Positions 18,324-26,058 of a stretch of 62,168 nt of DNA are shown here, piece after piece; within the stretch, counting starts at the first letter, position 1; each line of letters opens with the position of its first letter. This stretch comes from an uncultured Treponema sp. (GTDB lineage Bacteria; Spirochaetota; Spirochaetia; Treponematales; Treponemataceae). The notes under the pieces were generated by a model. The model saw only the letters and a program-made list of their open reading frames with translations, made no database searches and had not been told where the DNA came from. The stretch covers positions 1-62,168 of the forward strand of contig CAJPOF010000005.1 in NCBI GenBank assembly GCA_905372235.1, in the 5' to 3' direction. Made by a program: the position numbers and the translations under genes.

Positions 18324-18920
18324 ATGAAAATCCTTACAGATTATGCGTCTACGGAATTCAAAATAAAAAATTCCCGGTTTCTGAACGAGATTTTTCCATG
18401 CACCTCTCAGGACGACGCAAAAAAAATCGTAAAGGCACAGAAGACCAAGCATTTTGATTCGACACATGTGGTACACGCTTTTGTGCTTGGATTTTCAAAA
18501 GAAATCTTGGGAATGAGCGATGACGGAGAACCGTCCGGGACAGCAGGAAGACCGATTCTTTGCGTAATGCAGGGAAAAGACTGCACAAACTTTTTAGTAA
18601 CCGTAACAAGATGGTTCGGAGGCACACTGCTTGGAACAGGCGGACTTGTAAAAGCCTACGGCGACGGAGCTAAAAGCGTAATCGAAAAGGCGGAATCCGC
18701 CGGGCTTTTTCAGGAATATGTGGAAAAGAAGGACTTTTCGTTTTCTGCCGATTACACACTGCACAAGTCAATTAAACGCATGATGGAAGCGTTTTCCGTA
18801 AGCGAAATTATTGAAGAGTTCGGAACGGAAGTAAAAGTAAGCGGAAAAATCGTGTCATCGGAACTTGAATTTTTCAAGGAATCCTTAAAAAATATCTCCA
18901 ACGGGAAAATCAGCATATAA
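18324..18920 (+). CDS. yigZ: IMPACT-family protein (YigZ-like)
   Basis: A 198-residue cytoplasmic protein. The IMPACT signature is complete: HVVHAFVLG, SDDGEPSGTAGRPIL and TRWFGGTLLGTGGLVKAYGDG, followed by a shorter ferredoxin-like C-terminal domain. Relatives influence translation control and proline peptide handling, but the bacterial role is not settled. The length is normal. It is divergent from the M20 peptidase gene and convergent with the MATE gene, 45 bp away, so it is a single-gene unit. Confidence 0.88.
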   Translation: MKILTDYASTEFKIKNSRFLNEIFPCTSQDDAKKIVKAQKTKHFDSTHVVHAFVLGFSKEILGMSDDGEPSGTAGRPILCVMQGKDCTNFLVTVTRWFGGTLLGTGGLVKAYGDGAKSVIEKAESAGLFQEYVEKKDFSFSADYTLHKSIKRMMEAFSVSEIIEEFGTEVKVSGKIVSSELEFFKESLKNISNGKISI

Positions 18921-18965
18921 CAGGCAAAAACGTTCTTGCGTTTCGATGTATTTGCGGATTCAAAA

Positions 18966-20348
18966 TCATTCCGTTTTCGCCAAATTTACAAGCCATCTTT
19001 CTTTCTTCAGCCAGAAATGTGCGATTGCGCTCTTAGGAACATCGCTCAGTTTTACAATTGCGTACATTGCAACAGGTCCAAGCGGCGTAAAGAATGTGAG
19101 AAGCAGCATTCCGCCAAGGAAAAGGACGTTTCCGACCGTATCGCATATCGCACCCATTTTTGTGTCTCCTCCGGCGCGGCTTATTGCATACTGGGCGTTC
19201 AAAAATCCCCAAAGCGGAAGATAAAGGGAAGCCGTTATCACAAGAAGCAAGGCGATTTTTCGTGCTTCCGGGGTGAGGTTCGAAAAAACTACGGGAATCA
19301 GGAATGTCGAACAGAATCCGAACACGGCAAATCCAAAGCCGAAAAAAATAGAACCGGATAAAATCCAATTTTTGAATCTGCGGCAATCTTCGAGTTTTCC
19401 GGCGCCAAGTTCCGTTCCCATGATTACGCCGGTGCTTGTCATTATGCCGCCCATGCTTATAAAAATCAGGTTTGCGATGGCAAAACCCGCCGCCATTCCG
19501 GATACGACTTCCGCTCCACCGCGTGTGTTGAAAAGTGCAGCGGAAATTGTTTCGCTTATTGCCCAAAAAATCTCAGAATAAAGAATCACTATGGATTTTG
19601 AGAAAATTTTTGCGAAAAGCGACCATTTTATCCTCAAAATATGCACAAGATTGAATACAAAGTCTGGTTTTTTGACGGCGATGTATACTACGAACATAAG
19701 AAGTTCACAGATTCTTGCAATGACTGTAGCGTAGCCTGCACCTGCAACCTCAAGGCGAGGAGCACCCAATTTTCCGTAAATCAAAATCCAGTTGAAGAAT
19801 GTGTTTATAAGGGTCGCCGTAACGGAAATCACAAGCGGCGGACGGACGATTTCCACTTCCCTCAAAGAAGTCGAAATGGCACTGGAAAAGCCCGAAAACA
19901 AAAACGATACGGCAACCGCTCTTGAATATATTCTTGTCTGCTCAATTATCGCCTGGGCATCCGTGTTTTTTGTTACCATAAGCCAAAAAAGTTTTTGAGG
20001 AGCCGCACGGCACAGAAAAAACATTGCAATCCCAAGAATTCCCATCACAAGGAGTTTGAAATAAAAGACCTGCTGCATTCCTTCCTTGTCTTTTGCGCCT
20101 TTGAATTGGCTCATGAAAATTCCGCCGGACGAGCAGATTGTCATGGTCATGACAAAAAACATAAAGAAAATCATTCCTGCAACATTCACTCCGCTCATCT
20201 TTATGTCGCCAAGCCCCGAAACCATAAAGTTATCGATGAGCGAAACAAGATTCTGAATCAGCTGCTGCGCCATCACAGGAAGAGCGATGGAAAGGGCGCG
20301 TCTGTAGAAAGCCCAATTTCCAAAATATCGATTGCTGGAAAAATTCAT
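18966..20348 (-). CDS. MATE-family efflux transporter (first copy)
   Basis: A 460-residue inner-membrane exporter with about twelve helices. The opening helix RRALSIALPVMAQQLIQNLVSLIDNFMVS is the classical MATE start, and a second half repeats the fold (SEIFWAISETISAALFNTRGG). Substrates are usually cationic drugs or metabolites and cannot be told here. I take the ATG at 20348. A TTG at 20372 is in frame and lies six bases after TGC-TAGATT (20379-20387), so the transcript probably starts there; the ATG then has a 24-base leader without a good ribosome site. Confidence 0.87.
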   Translation of the reverse strand: MNFSSNRYFGNWAFYRRALSIALPVMAQQLIQNLVSLIDNFMVSGLGDIKMSGVNVAGMIFFMFFVMTMTICSSGGIFMSQFKGAKDKEGMQQVFYFKLLVMGILGIAMFFLCRAAPQKLFWLMVTKNTDAQAIIEQTRIYSRAVAVSFLFSGFSSAISTSLREVEIVRPPLVISVTATLINTFFNWILIYGKLGAPRLEVAGAGYATVIARICELLMFVVYIAVKKPDFVFNLVHILRIKWSLFAKIFSKSIVILYSEIFWAISETISAALFNTRGGAEVVSGMAAGFAIANLIFISMGGIMTSTGVIMGTELGAGKLEDCRRFKNWILSGSIFFGFGFAVFGFCSTFLIPVVFSNLTPEARKIALLLVITASLYLPLWGFLNAQYAISRAGGDTKMGAICDTVGNVLFLGGMLLLTFFTPLGPVAMYAIVKLSDVPKSAIAHFWLKKERWLVNLAKTE

Positions 20349-20480
20349 GAAAAGAAATATATTCTTTTGCAAAGCAAAAATCTAGCAGTTTTCAAAAAAT
20401 ATAAAATCGCAGGAATGAAGATAGGTCGAGTTTTGGAAAATTGAGCTTCCCTAACGAGGAAACTTTTTTAATAAAATAAT

Positions 20481-20510
20481 ATCGCCATCCCGAAAAATCG
20501 AGATGGCGAT
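20481..20510 (-). terminator. Terminator of the rib-glyA operon
   Basis: ATCGCCATC (20481-20489) pairs with GATGGCGAT (20502-20510). On the minus strand the hairpin follows the glyA stop by 28 bases and is followed by a T-rich tract. Confidence 0.6.
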
Positions 20511-20537
20511 AAATCATATTCTTGCCGGAAAATATTT

Positions 20538-22037
20538 TTATTCCGCAAACTGCTTTTTAAGGAAATCCAAATCAAGTTCCGGATAAAGCACATGAGACGA
20601 AAGCAGAGCAGACACCCTTTTTTTCGCCTCTTTTTGAACCTGAGGGTCAAGTTCTATCTTTCCTTTTGCAGGTTTTCCGTCCTTTGTAAGTCCGGGTTTT
20701 GTTCCTTTCAGAACAAGGCCGATTATGGATGCGACTTCCTTCATTTCGTCTTCGACAAAACCGAGAGTCGTAAGGGCAGGCGTTCCGATTCGGATTCCTG
20801 AAGTCCACCATGCGCCGTTTTTGTCGTACGGGAGTGCGTTCGCGTTTACAGTTACACCGCATGCGAACAACGCCGCTTCAGCCTGCTTTCCCGTAAGCCC
20901 GTAAACGGTAACGTCCAAAAGCATAAGATGATTGTCCGTTCCGCCGGTCTGAACAGGAAATCCGAGCGACTTGCACGCTTCGGAAAGAGCCTTGGCATTT
21001 TTTACGACATCTTGCGCATACTCACGATATGAAGCCGTGTTCGCTTCCTTGAAAGCAATCGCCTTGGCTGCCATCACATGACCCAACGGACCTCCAAGAA
21101 CCATGGGACAACCTTTGTTCACGTAGTCGGCGTATTCTTTTTTGCAGAGAATCATCGCTCCCCTAGGACCGCGCAATGTCTTATGCGTCGTTGTGGTAAC
21201 GATGTCCGCCCATTTTACAGGATCAAAATCGTCGGTGAAAACCTTTCCTGCGACAAGACCTGCGAAATGCGCCATGTCTACCATAAGAACCGCTCCGCAT
21301 TTGTCGGCAATTTCTCTAAATCGGCGGAAATTTATCGCACGTGGATATGCAGAATATCCGGCAAGAAGGATAAGCGGTCTAACTTCCATCGCCTGATGTT
21401 CTATTTTGTCGTAGTCCAAAAGACCGGTCTTTTCGTCAACCACATAAGGATGAGATTCAAACATTCGAGCGGAAACATTCATCCTGTAACCGTGCGTAAG
21501 ATGTCCGCCGCAGGAATAATCAAGCCCCATAAGACGCTGATTTCCAAAACGTTTTCTAAGCATGTCAAACTGCTCGTCCTTTAGTTCAGCCAAGGACTTT
21601 ACGCCAAGTTCTTCCAAGGTCGGAGTCTCGACTTTTGCAGAAAGTATTGCCCAATATGCGACAAGATTTGTGTCCGCCCCCGAATGAGGCTGGACATACG
21701 CATAATCCGCCCCAAAAAGTTTTTCCGCCTCCCTTGCGGCGTTGTTTTCCACGGCATCGATGTTTACGCATCCTCCGTAATATCTGTGTTCTGGATAACC
21801 TTCCGCATATTTGTCCGTGAGCAGATTTCCCATGGCAGCCTGAACAGCAAGGGAACAATAGTTCTCGGACGCAACAAGTTTCAGATGGCTTCTTTGATTT
21901 TCAAGTTCATTGACAATTGAAGCCGCTATTTTAGAATCGACAGAGGCGACCTGCTGAAGGTTTGCGACATATGCGCACATCGAGGCGTTGGGTTTTCCGC
22001 CGCACAAAGTCAAATATTCTTCCAATGGTGTATACAT
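20538..22037 (-). CDS. glyA: Serine hydroxymethyltransferase, long form
   Basis: PLP enzyme interconverting serine and glycine while loading one-carbon units on tetrahydrofolate. The PLP lysine lies in TTTTHKTLRGPRGA, preceded by VDMAHFAGLVAGKVF. At 499 residues it is longer than the 415-430 of the E. coli type, mainly through an N-terminal extension (about 1-40) and a segment after NLVAYWAIL; a longer form is known from spirochaetes and chlamydiae. GGGAGAAGAAA precedes the ATG. It follows ribH by 23 bases on the same strand and so looks like the last gene of the riboflavin operon. Confidence 0.95.
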   Translation of the reverse strand: MYTPLEEYLTLCGGKPNASMCAYVANLQQVASVDSKIAASIVNELENQRSHLKLVASENYCSLAVQAAMGNLLTDKYAEGYPEHRYYGGCVNIDAVENNAAREAEKLFGADYAYVQPHSGADTNLVAYWAILSAKVETPTLEELGVKSLAELKDEQFDMLRKRFGNQRLMGLDYSCGGHLTHGYRMNVSARMFESHPYVVDEKTGLLDYDKIEHQAMEVRPLILLAGYSAYPRAINFRRFREIADKCGAVLMVDMAHFAGLVAGKVFTDDFDPVKWADIVTTTTHKTLRGPRGAMILCKKEYADYVNKGCPMVLGGPLGHVMAAKAIAFKEANTASYREYAQDVVKNAKALSEACKSLGFPVQTGGTDNHLMLLDVTVYGLTGKQAEAALFACGVTVNANALPYDKNGAWWTSGIRIGTPALTTLGFVEDEMKEVASIIGLVLKGTKPGLTKDGKPAKGKIELDPQVQKEAKKRVSALLSSHVLYPELDLDFLKKQFAE

Positions 22038-22060
22038 TTTCTTCTCCCGATTTTAATTCA

Positions 22061-22558
22061 TCAAATAGTGATTGACGTATTTTTATGCAACGCCTTCATT
22101 ATGTTCGCCATTTCGATAGCGTCAAGTGCGCAGTCGTAACCCTTGTTGCCAGCCTTGCTTCCTGCCCTCTCGATTGCCTGCTCGATGTTTTCAGTGGTTA
22201 TAACTCCGAACAGCACAGGAACACCCGTCTGAAGTCCTGCCTGCGAAACCCCCTTGGAAACTTCCGCACAGACATAATCGTAATGGCTCGTAGAACCTCT
22301 GATTACAGCACCCACCGTTATTACAGCGTCGTACAGCCGGCTTTCAGCCATTTTCTTTGCGACCAAAGGAATTTCAAACGCCCCCGGAACCCACACGGCA
22401 GTGATGTTCTCTTCGCTTACACCATGCCGGACAAGACCGTCAACAGCTCCGCTCAAAAGTTTATTGACGATTATCTCATTGAACCTTGAGGCAACGATTC
22501 CAACCTTCATCCCTTCTGGAGCGACAAGTTTTCCTTCCACCAAATTAATCTCATTCAT
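22061..22558 (-). CDS. ribH: 6,7-dimethyl-8-ribityllumazine synthase
   Basis: Condenses the ribityl-aminouracil from RibD with 3,4-dihydroxybutanone phosphate from RibBA to give lumazine, the substrate of riboflavin synthase. The 165-residue length is typical. Active-site segments are seen: SRFNEIIVNKLL, GAFEIPLVAKKM and GAVIRGSTSHYDYV with the catalytic histidine. The ATG follows GGAGAATTCG. The 129-bp gap from ribBA holds no gene; repeated AT-rich runs are present but no clear terminator, so it should be read from the same transcript. Confidence 0.95.
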   Translation of the reverse strand: MNEINLVEGKLVAPEGMKVGIVASRFNEIIVNKLLSGAVDGLVRHGVSEENITAVWVPGAFEIPLVAKKMAESRLYDAVITVGAVIRGSTSHYDYVCAEVSKGVSQAGLQTGVPVLFGVITTENIEQAIERAGSKAGNKGYDCALDAIEMANIMKALHKNTSITI

Positions 22559-22687
22559 AACGAATTCTCCATAAATCTATATTTTTGCAAACGCCGATTT
22601 TCATAAAATCCGCACGGACGCATAAAACTGCACAATTTTGCGCAAGTTTTTTCAAAATCAAAATCACGATTTTTTCAGATTTTAGTT

Positions 22688-23899
22688 TTATTTAAAATCT
22701 TCCGTAAAGATATGCCCCATTTTATCTTTTTTGGTCTTTAAGTAAAAACGGTCGTATTCTTGCGACTGAATTTCTATCGGAACTCTTTTTAAAACCTTCA
22801 GCCCAAAGCCGTCAAGACCGTAAACTTTTTCAGGATTATTCGTAAGAAGCCTTAAAGACCTGCACCCCAAATCCCTGAGAATCTGTGCGCCAATCCAATA
22901 TTCCCTCAAATCCGGCTTGAATCCCAGTTTGACGTTCGCTTCCACAGTGTCAAATCCCTGTTCCTGAAGTTCATACGCCTTGAGTTTATTTATAAGACCG
23001 ATTCCCCTGCCTTCCTGCCTCATATAAAGAATCACGCCGCGACCTTCTTCGGAAATCCGCTTCATCGCCGCATGAAGTTGAGGTCCGCAATCGCATCTTT
23101 TTGAGCCAAACACATCGCCTGTAAGACATTCTGAATGAACCCTGCAAAGCACATCCTCCCCGTCCCCGATTTCCCCCCGGACAAGGGCAACGTGATGCTC
23201 TCCCGTCAAATCGTTCACGTACCCGAAAATCTCAAAATCGCCGAACTCAGACGGAAGATGCGCCGTCGCCTCCCTAACCACATGACTTTCGTGAAGCCTA
23301 AGATAATCCTGCAGAGCCTTTATCGTAATGAACTTCATATTGAATTTTTTCGAAAGTTCCCAAAGTTTAGGAGTGCGCATCATAGTCCCGTCGTCGTCCA
23401 TTACCTCGCAGCAGAGTCCGCATTCCTCAAGTCCTGAAAGACGGCATAAATCTACAGTCGCTTCGGTATGTCCGTTCCGCACAAGGACTCCGCCCTTCCT
23501 TGCAATCAAAGGAAACATATGTCCCGGTCTTCTAAAATCTTCAGGCGAACTGGAAGGATTTATACATTCAAGCGCGGTAATTGACCGCTCGGAAGCAGAG
23601 ATTCCCGTGGTCGTGGAGCGATGGTCTATAGAAACGGTAAAGGCGGTCTCGTGATTGTCCGTGTTTTCCGCAACCATCGGATAGAGGTTCAGCCTTTTTG
23701 CTATGTCATTGCTCATCGGAGTACAGATAAGACCTTTTGCATGGCTTGCCATCATGTTTATGTTTTCTTGGGTCGCAAATCTGGCGGCGCAAATCATGTC
23801 GCCCTCATTTTCACGTTCCTCGTCGTCTGTAACAAGGATTATTCGACCCGCACGGAGTTCCGCCAATGCATCTTCTATAGAATCGTATTCATGGTTCAT
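22688..23899 (-). CDS. ribBA: Bifunctional 3,4-dihydroxy-2-butanone-4-phosphate synthase / GTP cyclohydrolase II
   Basis: A 403-residue fusion supplying both branches of riboflavin synthesis. The N-terminal domain (about 1-200) has DDEERENEGDMICAA and RPGHMFPL, binding ribulose 5-phosphate and metal. The C-terminal domain (about 205-400) has the zinc cysteines in CLTGDVFGSKRCDCG and the GTP-binding RQEGRGIGL. Both active sites look intact. The ATG follows an excellent GGAGGTGA, and 41 bases separate it from ribE upstream, so it lies within the riboswitch-controlled part of the operon. Confidence 0.96.
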   Translation of the reverse strand: MNHEYDSIEDALAELRAGRIILVTDDEERENEGDMICAARFATQENINMMASHAKGLICTPMSNDIAKRLNLYPMVAENTDNHETAFTVSIDHRSTTTGISASERSITALECINPSSSPEDFRRPGHMFPLIARKGGVLVRNGHTEATVDLCRLSGLEECGLCCEVMDDDGTMMRTPKLWELSKKFNMKFITIKALQDYLRLHESHVVREATAHLPSEFGDFEIFGYVNDLTGEHHVALVRGEIGDGEDVLCRVHSECLTGDVFGSKRCDCGPQLHAAMKRISEEGRGVILYMRQEGRGIGLINKLKAYELQEQGFDTVEANVKLGFKPDLREYWIGAQILRDLGCRSLRLLTNNPEKVYGLDGFGLKVLKRVPIEIQSQEYDRFYLKTKKDKMGHIFTEDFK

Positions 23900-23940
23900 C
23901 GTAAATCACCTCCAAAATCAACTAAAAAAGTAGAACGATT

Positions 23941-24570
23941 TTAATTTCCAAGCCATTTAAGGATTTTTTCATCCCTTTCTTCCTGACTTGAAGAAGATGC
24001 GTTCATAAGCCTATGGACATATTTTCCAATCATGTCGTTTTCGATATTCACAAAATCCCCCTTCTTCTTTCCGAGCAAAGAAGTGTCTTTTCCGGTAAGC
24101 GGAATCACGCTGACTGAAAAACTTTCCGGAAAAACCTTTGCGACAGTAAGGCTGATTCCGTCGATCGCAACAGAACCTTTTTCGATTATCAGGCGAAGGA
24201 TTTCTTCCTTAGCGGATATACGCACCCAAACGGCGTTTCCGTCGTTTTCCATTCCGACAATTTTTCCCGTTCCGTCAATATGTCCGCTCACAAAATGTCC
24301 GCCGAACCTTCCCCCAGGCATCATCGCCCGTTCAAGATTCACCTTGTCGCCATGTAAAAGCGACGACAAGTTCGACCTGGAAAAAGTCTCATTCATAACG
24401 TCGGCAGAAAAATGCGAAGAAGTCATTTTTGTAACGGTAAGGCAAACGCCGTTCACCGCTATGCTGTCCCCGATTCTAGTTCCCTCAAGAACTTTTTTCG
24501 CCTCGATTTCGATATGCCCGTTCTGCACGGCTCTTACTATTCCGACCTCTTCAATTATTCCTGTAAACAA
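23941..24570 (-). CDS. ribE: Riboflavin synthase alpha chain
   Basis: Dismutates two lumazines to riboflavin. The protein has the internal duplication of the family: FTGIIEEVG ... CLTV in the first half and GHFVSGHIDGTGKI ... GISLTV in the second; 209 residues is normal. The start is a TTG at 24570, five bases after a perfect GGAGG (24576-24580), giving MFTGIIEEVG, the usual N-terminus. The frame is open further upstream to 24621, but that part overlaps the terminator of the FMN riboswitch and is not coding. First gene after the riboswitch. Confidence 0.93.
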   Translation of the reverse strand: MFTGIIEEVGIVRAVQNGHIEIEAKKVLEGTRIGDSIAVNGVCLTVTKMTSSHFSADVMNETFSRSNLSSLLHGDKVNLERAMMPGGRFGGHFVSGHIDGTGKIVGMENDGNAVWVRISAKEEILRLIIEKGSVAIDGISLTVAKVFPESFSVSVIPLTGKDTSLLGKKKGDFVNIENDMIGKYVHRLMNASSSSQEERDEKILKWLGN

Positions 24571-24590
24571 CAAAGCCTCCGCACTTGGGC

Positions 24591-24619
24591 AAAAAAAAGC
24601 CCCGCATAAACCGCAGGGC
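24591..24619 (-). terminator. Riboswitch-controlled intrinsic terminator before ribE
   Basis: In the RNA sense GCCCTGC (24613-24619) pairs with GCGGGGC (24599-24605) around a seven-base loop, followed by eight T residues (24591-24598). It lies between the FMN aptamer and the ribE ribosome site, as expected for transcription attenuation when FMN is bound. Confidence 0.8.
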
Positions 24620-24656
24620 AAGAAGGCTAAATAAAAATCCTATAAAAAACACGGAT

Positions 24657-24793
24657 TTACTTCTTCCATCCAGACTTTACTGTCGGCCACGGATTTTCAC
24701 CGTATCGTGCCGCCGGATTTTCGACGGCTTGCTGGCTTACATCAAATGATGTTCACAGCCGGTGAGGAATTCAACCTCGCCCCGAAGTGATGC
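24657..24793 (-). ncRNA. FMN riboswitch aptamer (RFN element)
   Basis: Read on the minus strand, the conserved blocks of the RFN element appear in order: CACTTCGGGGCGAGG, GAATTCCTCACCGGC, an arm around CATCATTTGATG, AGCCAGCAAGCC, GGTGAAAATCCGTGGCCGAC, and AGTAAAGTCTGGATG followed by GAAGT that closes P1 with ACTTC. The element begins right after the ribD stop codon (24801-24803), so it sits inside the operon: ribD would be read whether or not FMN is bound, while ribE, ribBA and ribH (and perhaps glyA) are controlled. Confidence 0.9.
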
Positions 24794-24800
24794 AATCCTA

Positions 24801-25910
24801 TCATTTTTTTGCCTCGTATTCAAGAAGAACATCTCCGTCAAAATTCGTAACGTTCTGCAAAGTGAACAAAAACCCATCTTCCACGTTTTCCACGCCTTTT
24901 CCGGAAACAGGGGATTTTCCCTGCCCACCGAAAATTTTTGAGCCAAGGAAAGCATAAATGCGATTTACAAGACCAGCCTGAAGAAAACTGAAATTTACCT
25001 CACCGCCGCCTTCGACAAGAAGACTGTCGATTTTTCGTTCCCCTAAAATTTTAACAAGTTCTTTTACATCCGGTCGATTTTCAGAATCAGATGAAAGTTC
25101 AAGAACCTCAACTCCCGATTCAAGAAGAGAGTTTTTTCTTTGCAAAAAAGATTTTTCCTCGTTTTTTACGCATACGGCAACAACGGGAATGTTTTTCGAA
25201 GTCTGAACCAAACGGCTTTCCAAAGGAAGACGCAGCGAAGAATCGCAAACAATTCTCAAAGGATTCCTAGGATTTTCGCATCTGGAATCCAGCATCGGGT
25301 CGTCTTTTAGAACCGTATCGATTCCGCACAATATGGCACTGAACTTTTTTCTGAGGGCATGAACATGGAGTCGGCTTTTTTCATTTGTAATCCACTTGGA
25401 CTTTCCCGACTGCGTGCTGATTTTTCCATCCAAAGTCATGGCGTATTTCAGCGCGACATACGGCGTTTTTTCGGTAATATAATGGAAGAAAATCGGATTC
25501 AGCGCATCACATTCTTCTTTTAGGAAATCTTCCTGCACTTCGATTCCTTGTTCACGCAAAAAAGCGTTCCCTTTTCCATGGACAAGAGGATTGGGGTCCC
25601 GGCTTCCGACCACGACTTTTTTGATTCCCGCCTGGAATATCGCCTGGACACATGGCGGCTGCTTTCCTTCATGGCAGCACGGTTCAAGCGTAACAAAAAG
25701 GGTTGCGTCTTGTGCGGAAAGTCCTTTTTCACAAAGAGACTTTAACGCCTCGCGCTCGGCATGAAGTTCTCCGTACTTTCGATGAAATCCTTCGGCGAGA
25801 ATTTTTCCATCCTTTACTATGACCGCACCCACAAGCGGGTTCGGAGAAACAAATCCTTCGCCATTACGGGCAAGTTCAATCGCCCTCCTCATAAAAAAAA
25901 TATCGTTCAT
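24801..25910 (-). CDS. ribD: Bifunctional riboflavin deaminase / 5-amino-6-uracil reductase
   Basis: A 369-residue fusion carrying out two successive steps of riboflavin synthesis. The N-terminal zinc deaminase (about 1-145) has HAEREAL and PCCHEGKQPPC. The C-terminal NADPH reductase (about 150-369) has LKYAMTLDGKISTQSGKSKWIT and LLVEGGGEVNFSFL. It is the first gene of the rib operon but lies upstream of the FMN riboswitch. TAGAAT (25917-25922) lies six bases before the ATG at 25910 and no Shine-Dalgarno is visible, so it too may be leaderless. Confidence 0.95.
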   Translation of the reverse strand: MNDIFFMRRAIELARNGEGFVSPNPLVGAVIVKDGKILAEGFHRKYGELHAEREALKSLCEKGLSAQDATLFVTLEPCCHEGKQPPCVQAIFQAGIKKVVVGSRDPNPLVHGKGNAFLREQGIEVQEDFLKEECDALNPIFFHYITEKTPYVALKYAMTLDGKISTQSGKSKWITNEKSRLHVHALRKKFSAILCGIDTVLKDDPMLDSRCENPRNPLRIVCDSSLRLPLESRLVQTSKNIPVVAVCVKNEEKSFLQRKNSLLESGVEVLELSSDSENRPDVKELVKILGERKIDSLLVEGGGEVNFSFLQAGLVNRIYAFLGSKIFGGQGKSPVSGKGVENVEDGFLFTLQNVTNFDGDVLLEYEAKK

Positions 25911-25916
25911 GCGCCA

Positions 25917-25922
25917 ATTCTA
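25917..25922 (-). promoter_or_regulatory. Probable -10 of ribD / the rib operon
   Basis: TAGAAT on the minus strand, six bases before the ribD ATG; the -35 region is weak. Called mainly because the spacing matches other predicted leaderless genes in the window. Confidence 0.35.
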
Positions 25923-26023
25923 TACCAAATCGCTGATTTTTGGGACACAAAATCCAAACGCAAAAATGCACCTTTTTCCGGAAAATATATTTTAAAAGAT
26001 TATAGTATTTTTTTGCCGATAGA

Positions 26024-26052
26024 TTGGTATTTTTTTAACTTTATGAGATAAT
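26024..26052 (+). promoter_or_regulatory. Promoter of the 26-kb chemoreceptor gene
   Basis: TTGGTA (26024-26029), 17 bases, then GATAAT (26047-26052) preceded by TGA. Six bases (AAAAAT) separate it from the ATG at 26059. It looks like a housekeeping promoter rather than a flagellar sigma-28 one. Confidence 0.55.
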
Positions 26053-26058
26053 AAAAAT

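Noticed and set aside
24571..24621. Longer N-terminus of riboflavin synthase
   Set aside because: It would translate the riboswitch terminator; GGAGG and the family N-terminus MFTGIIEEVG support the TTG at 24570.
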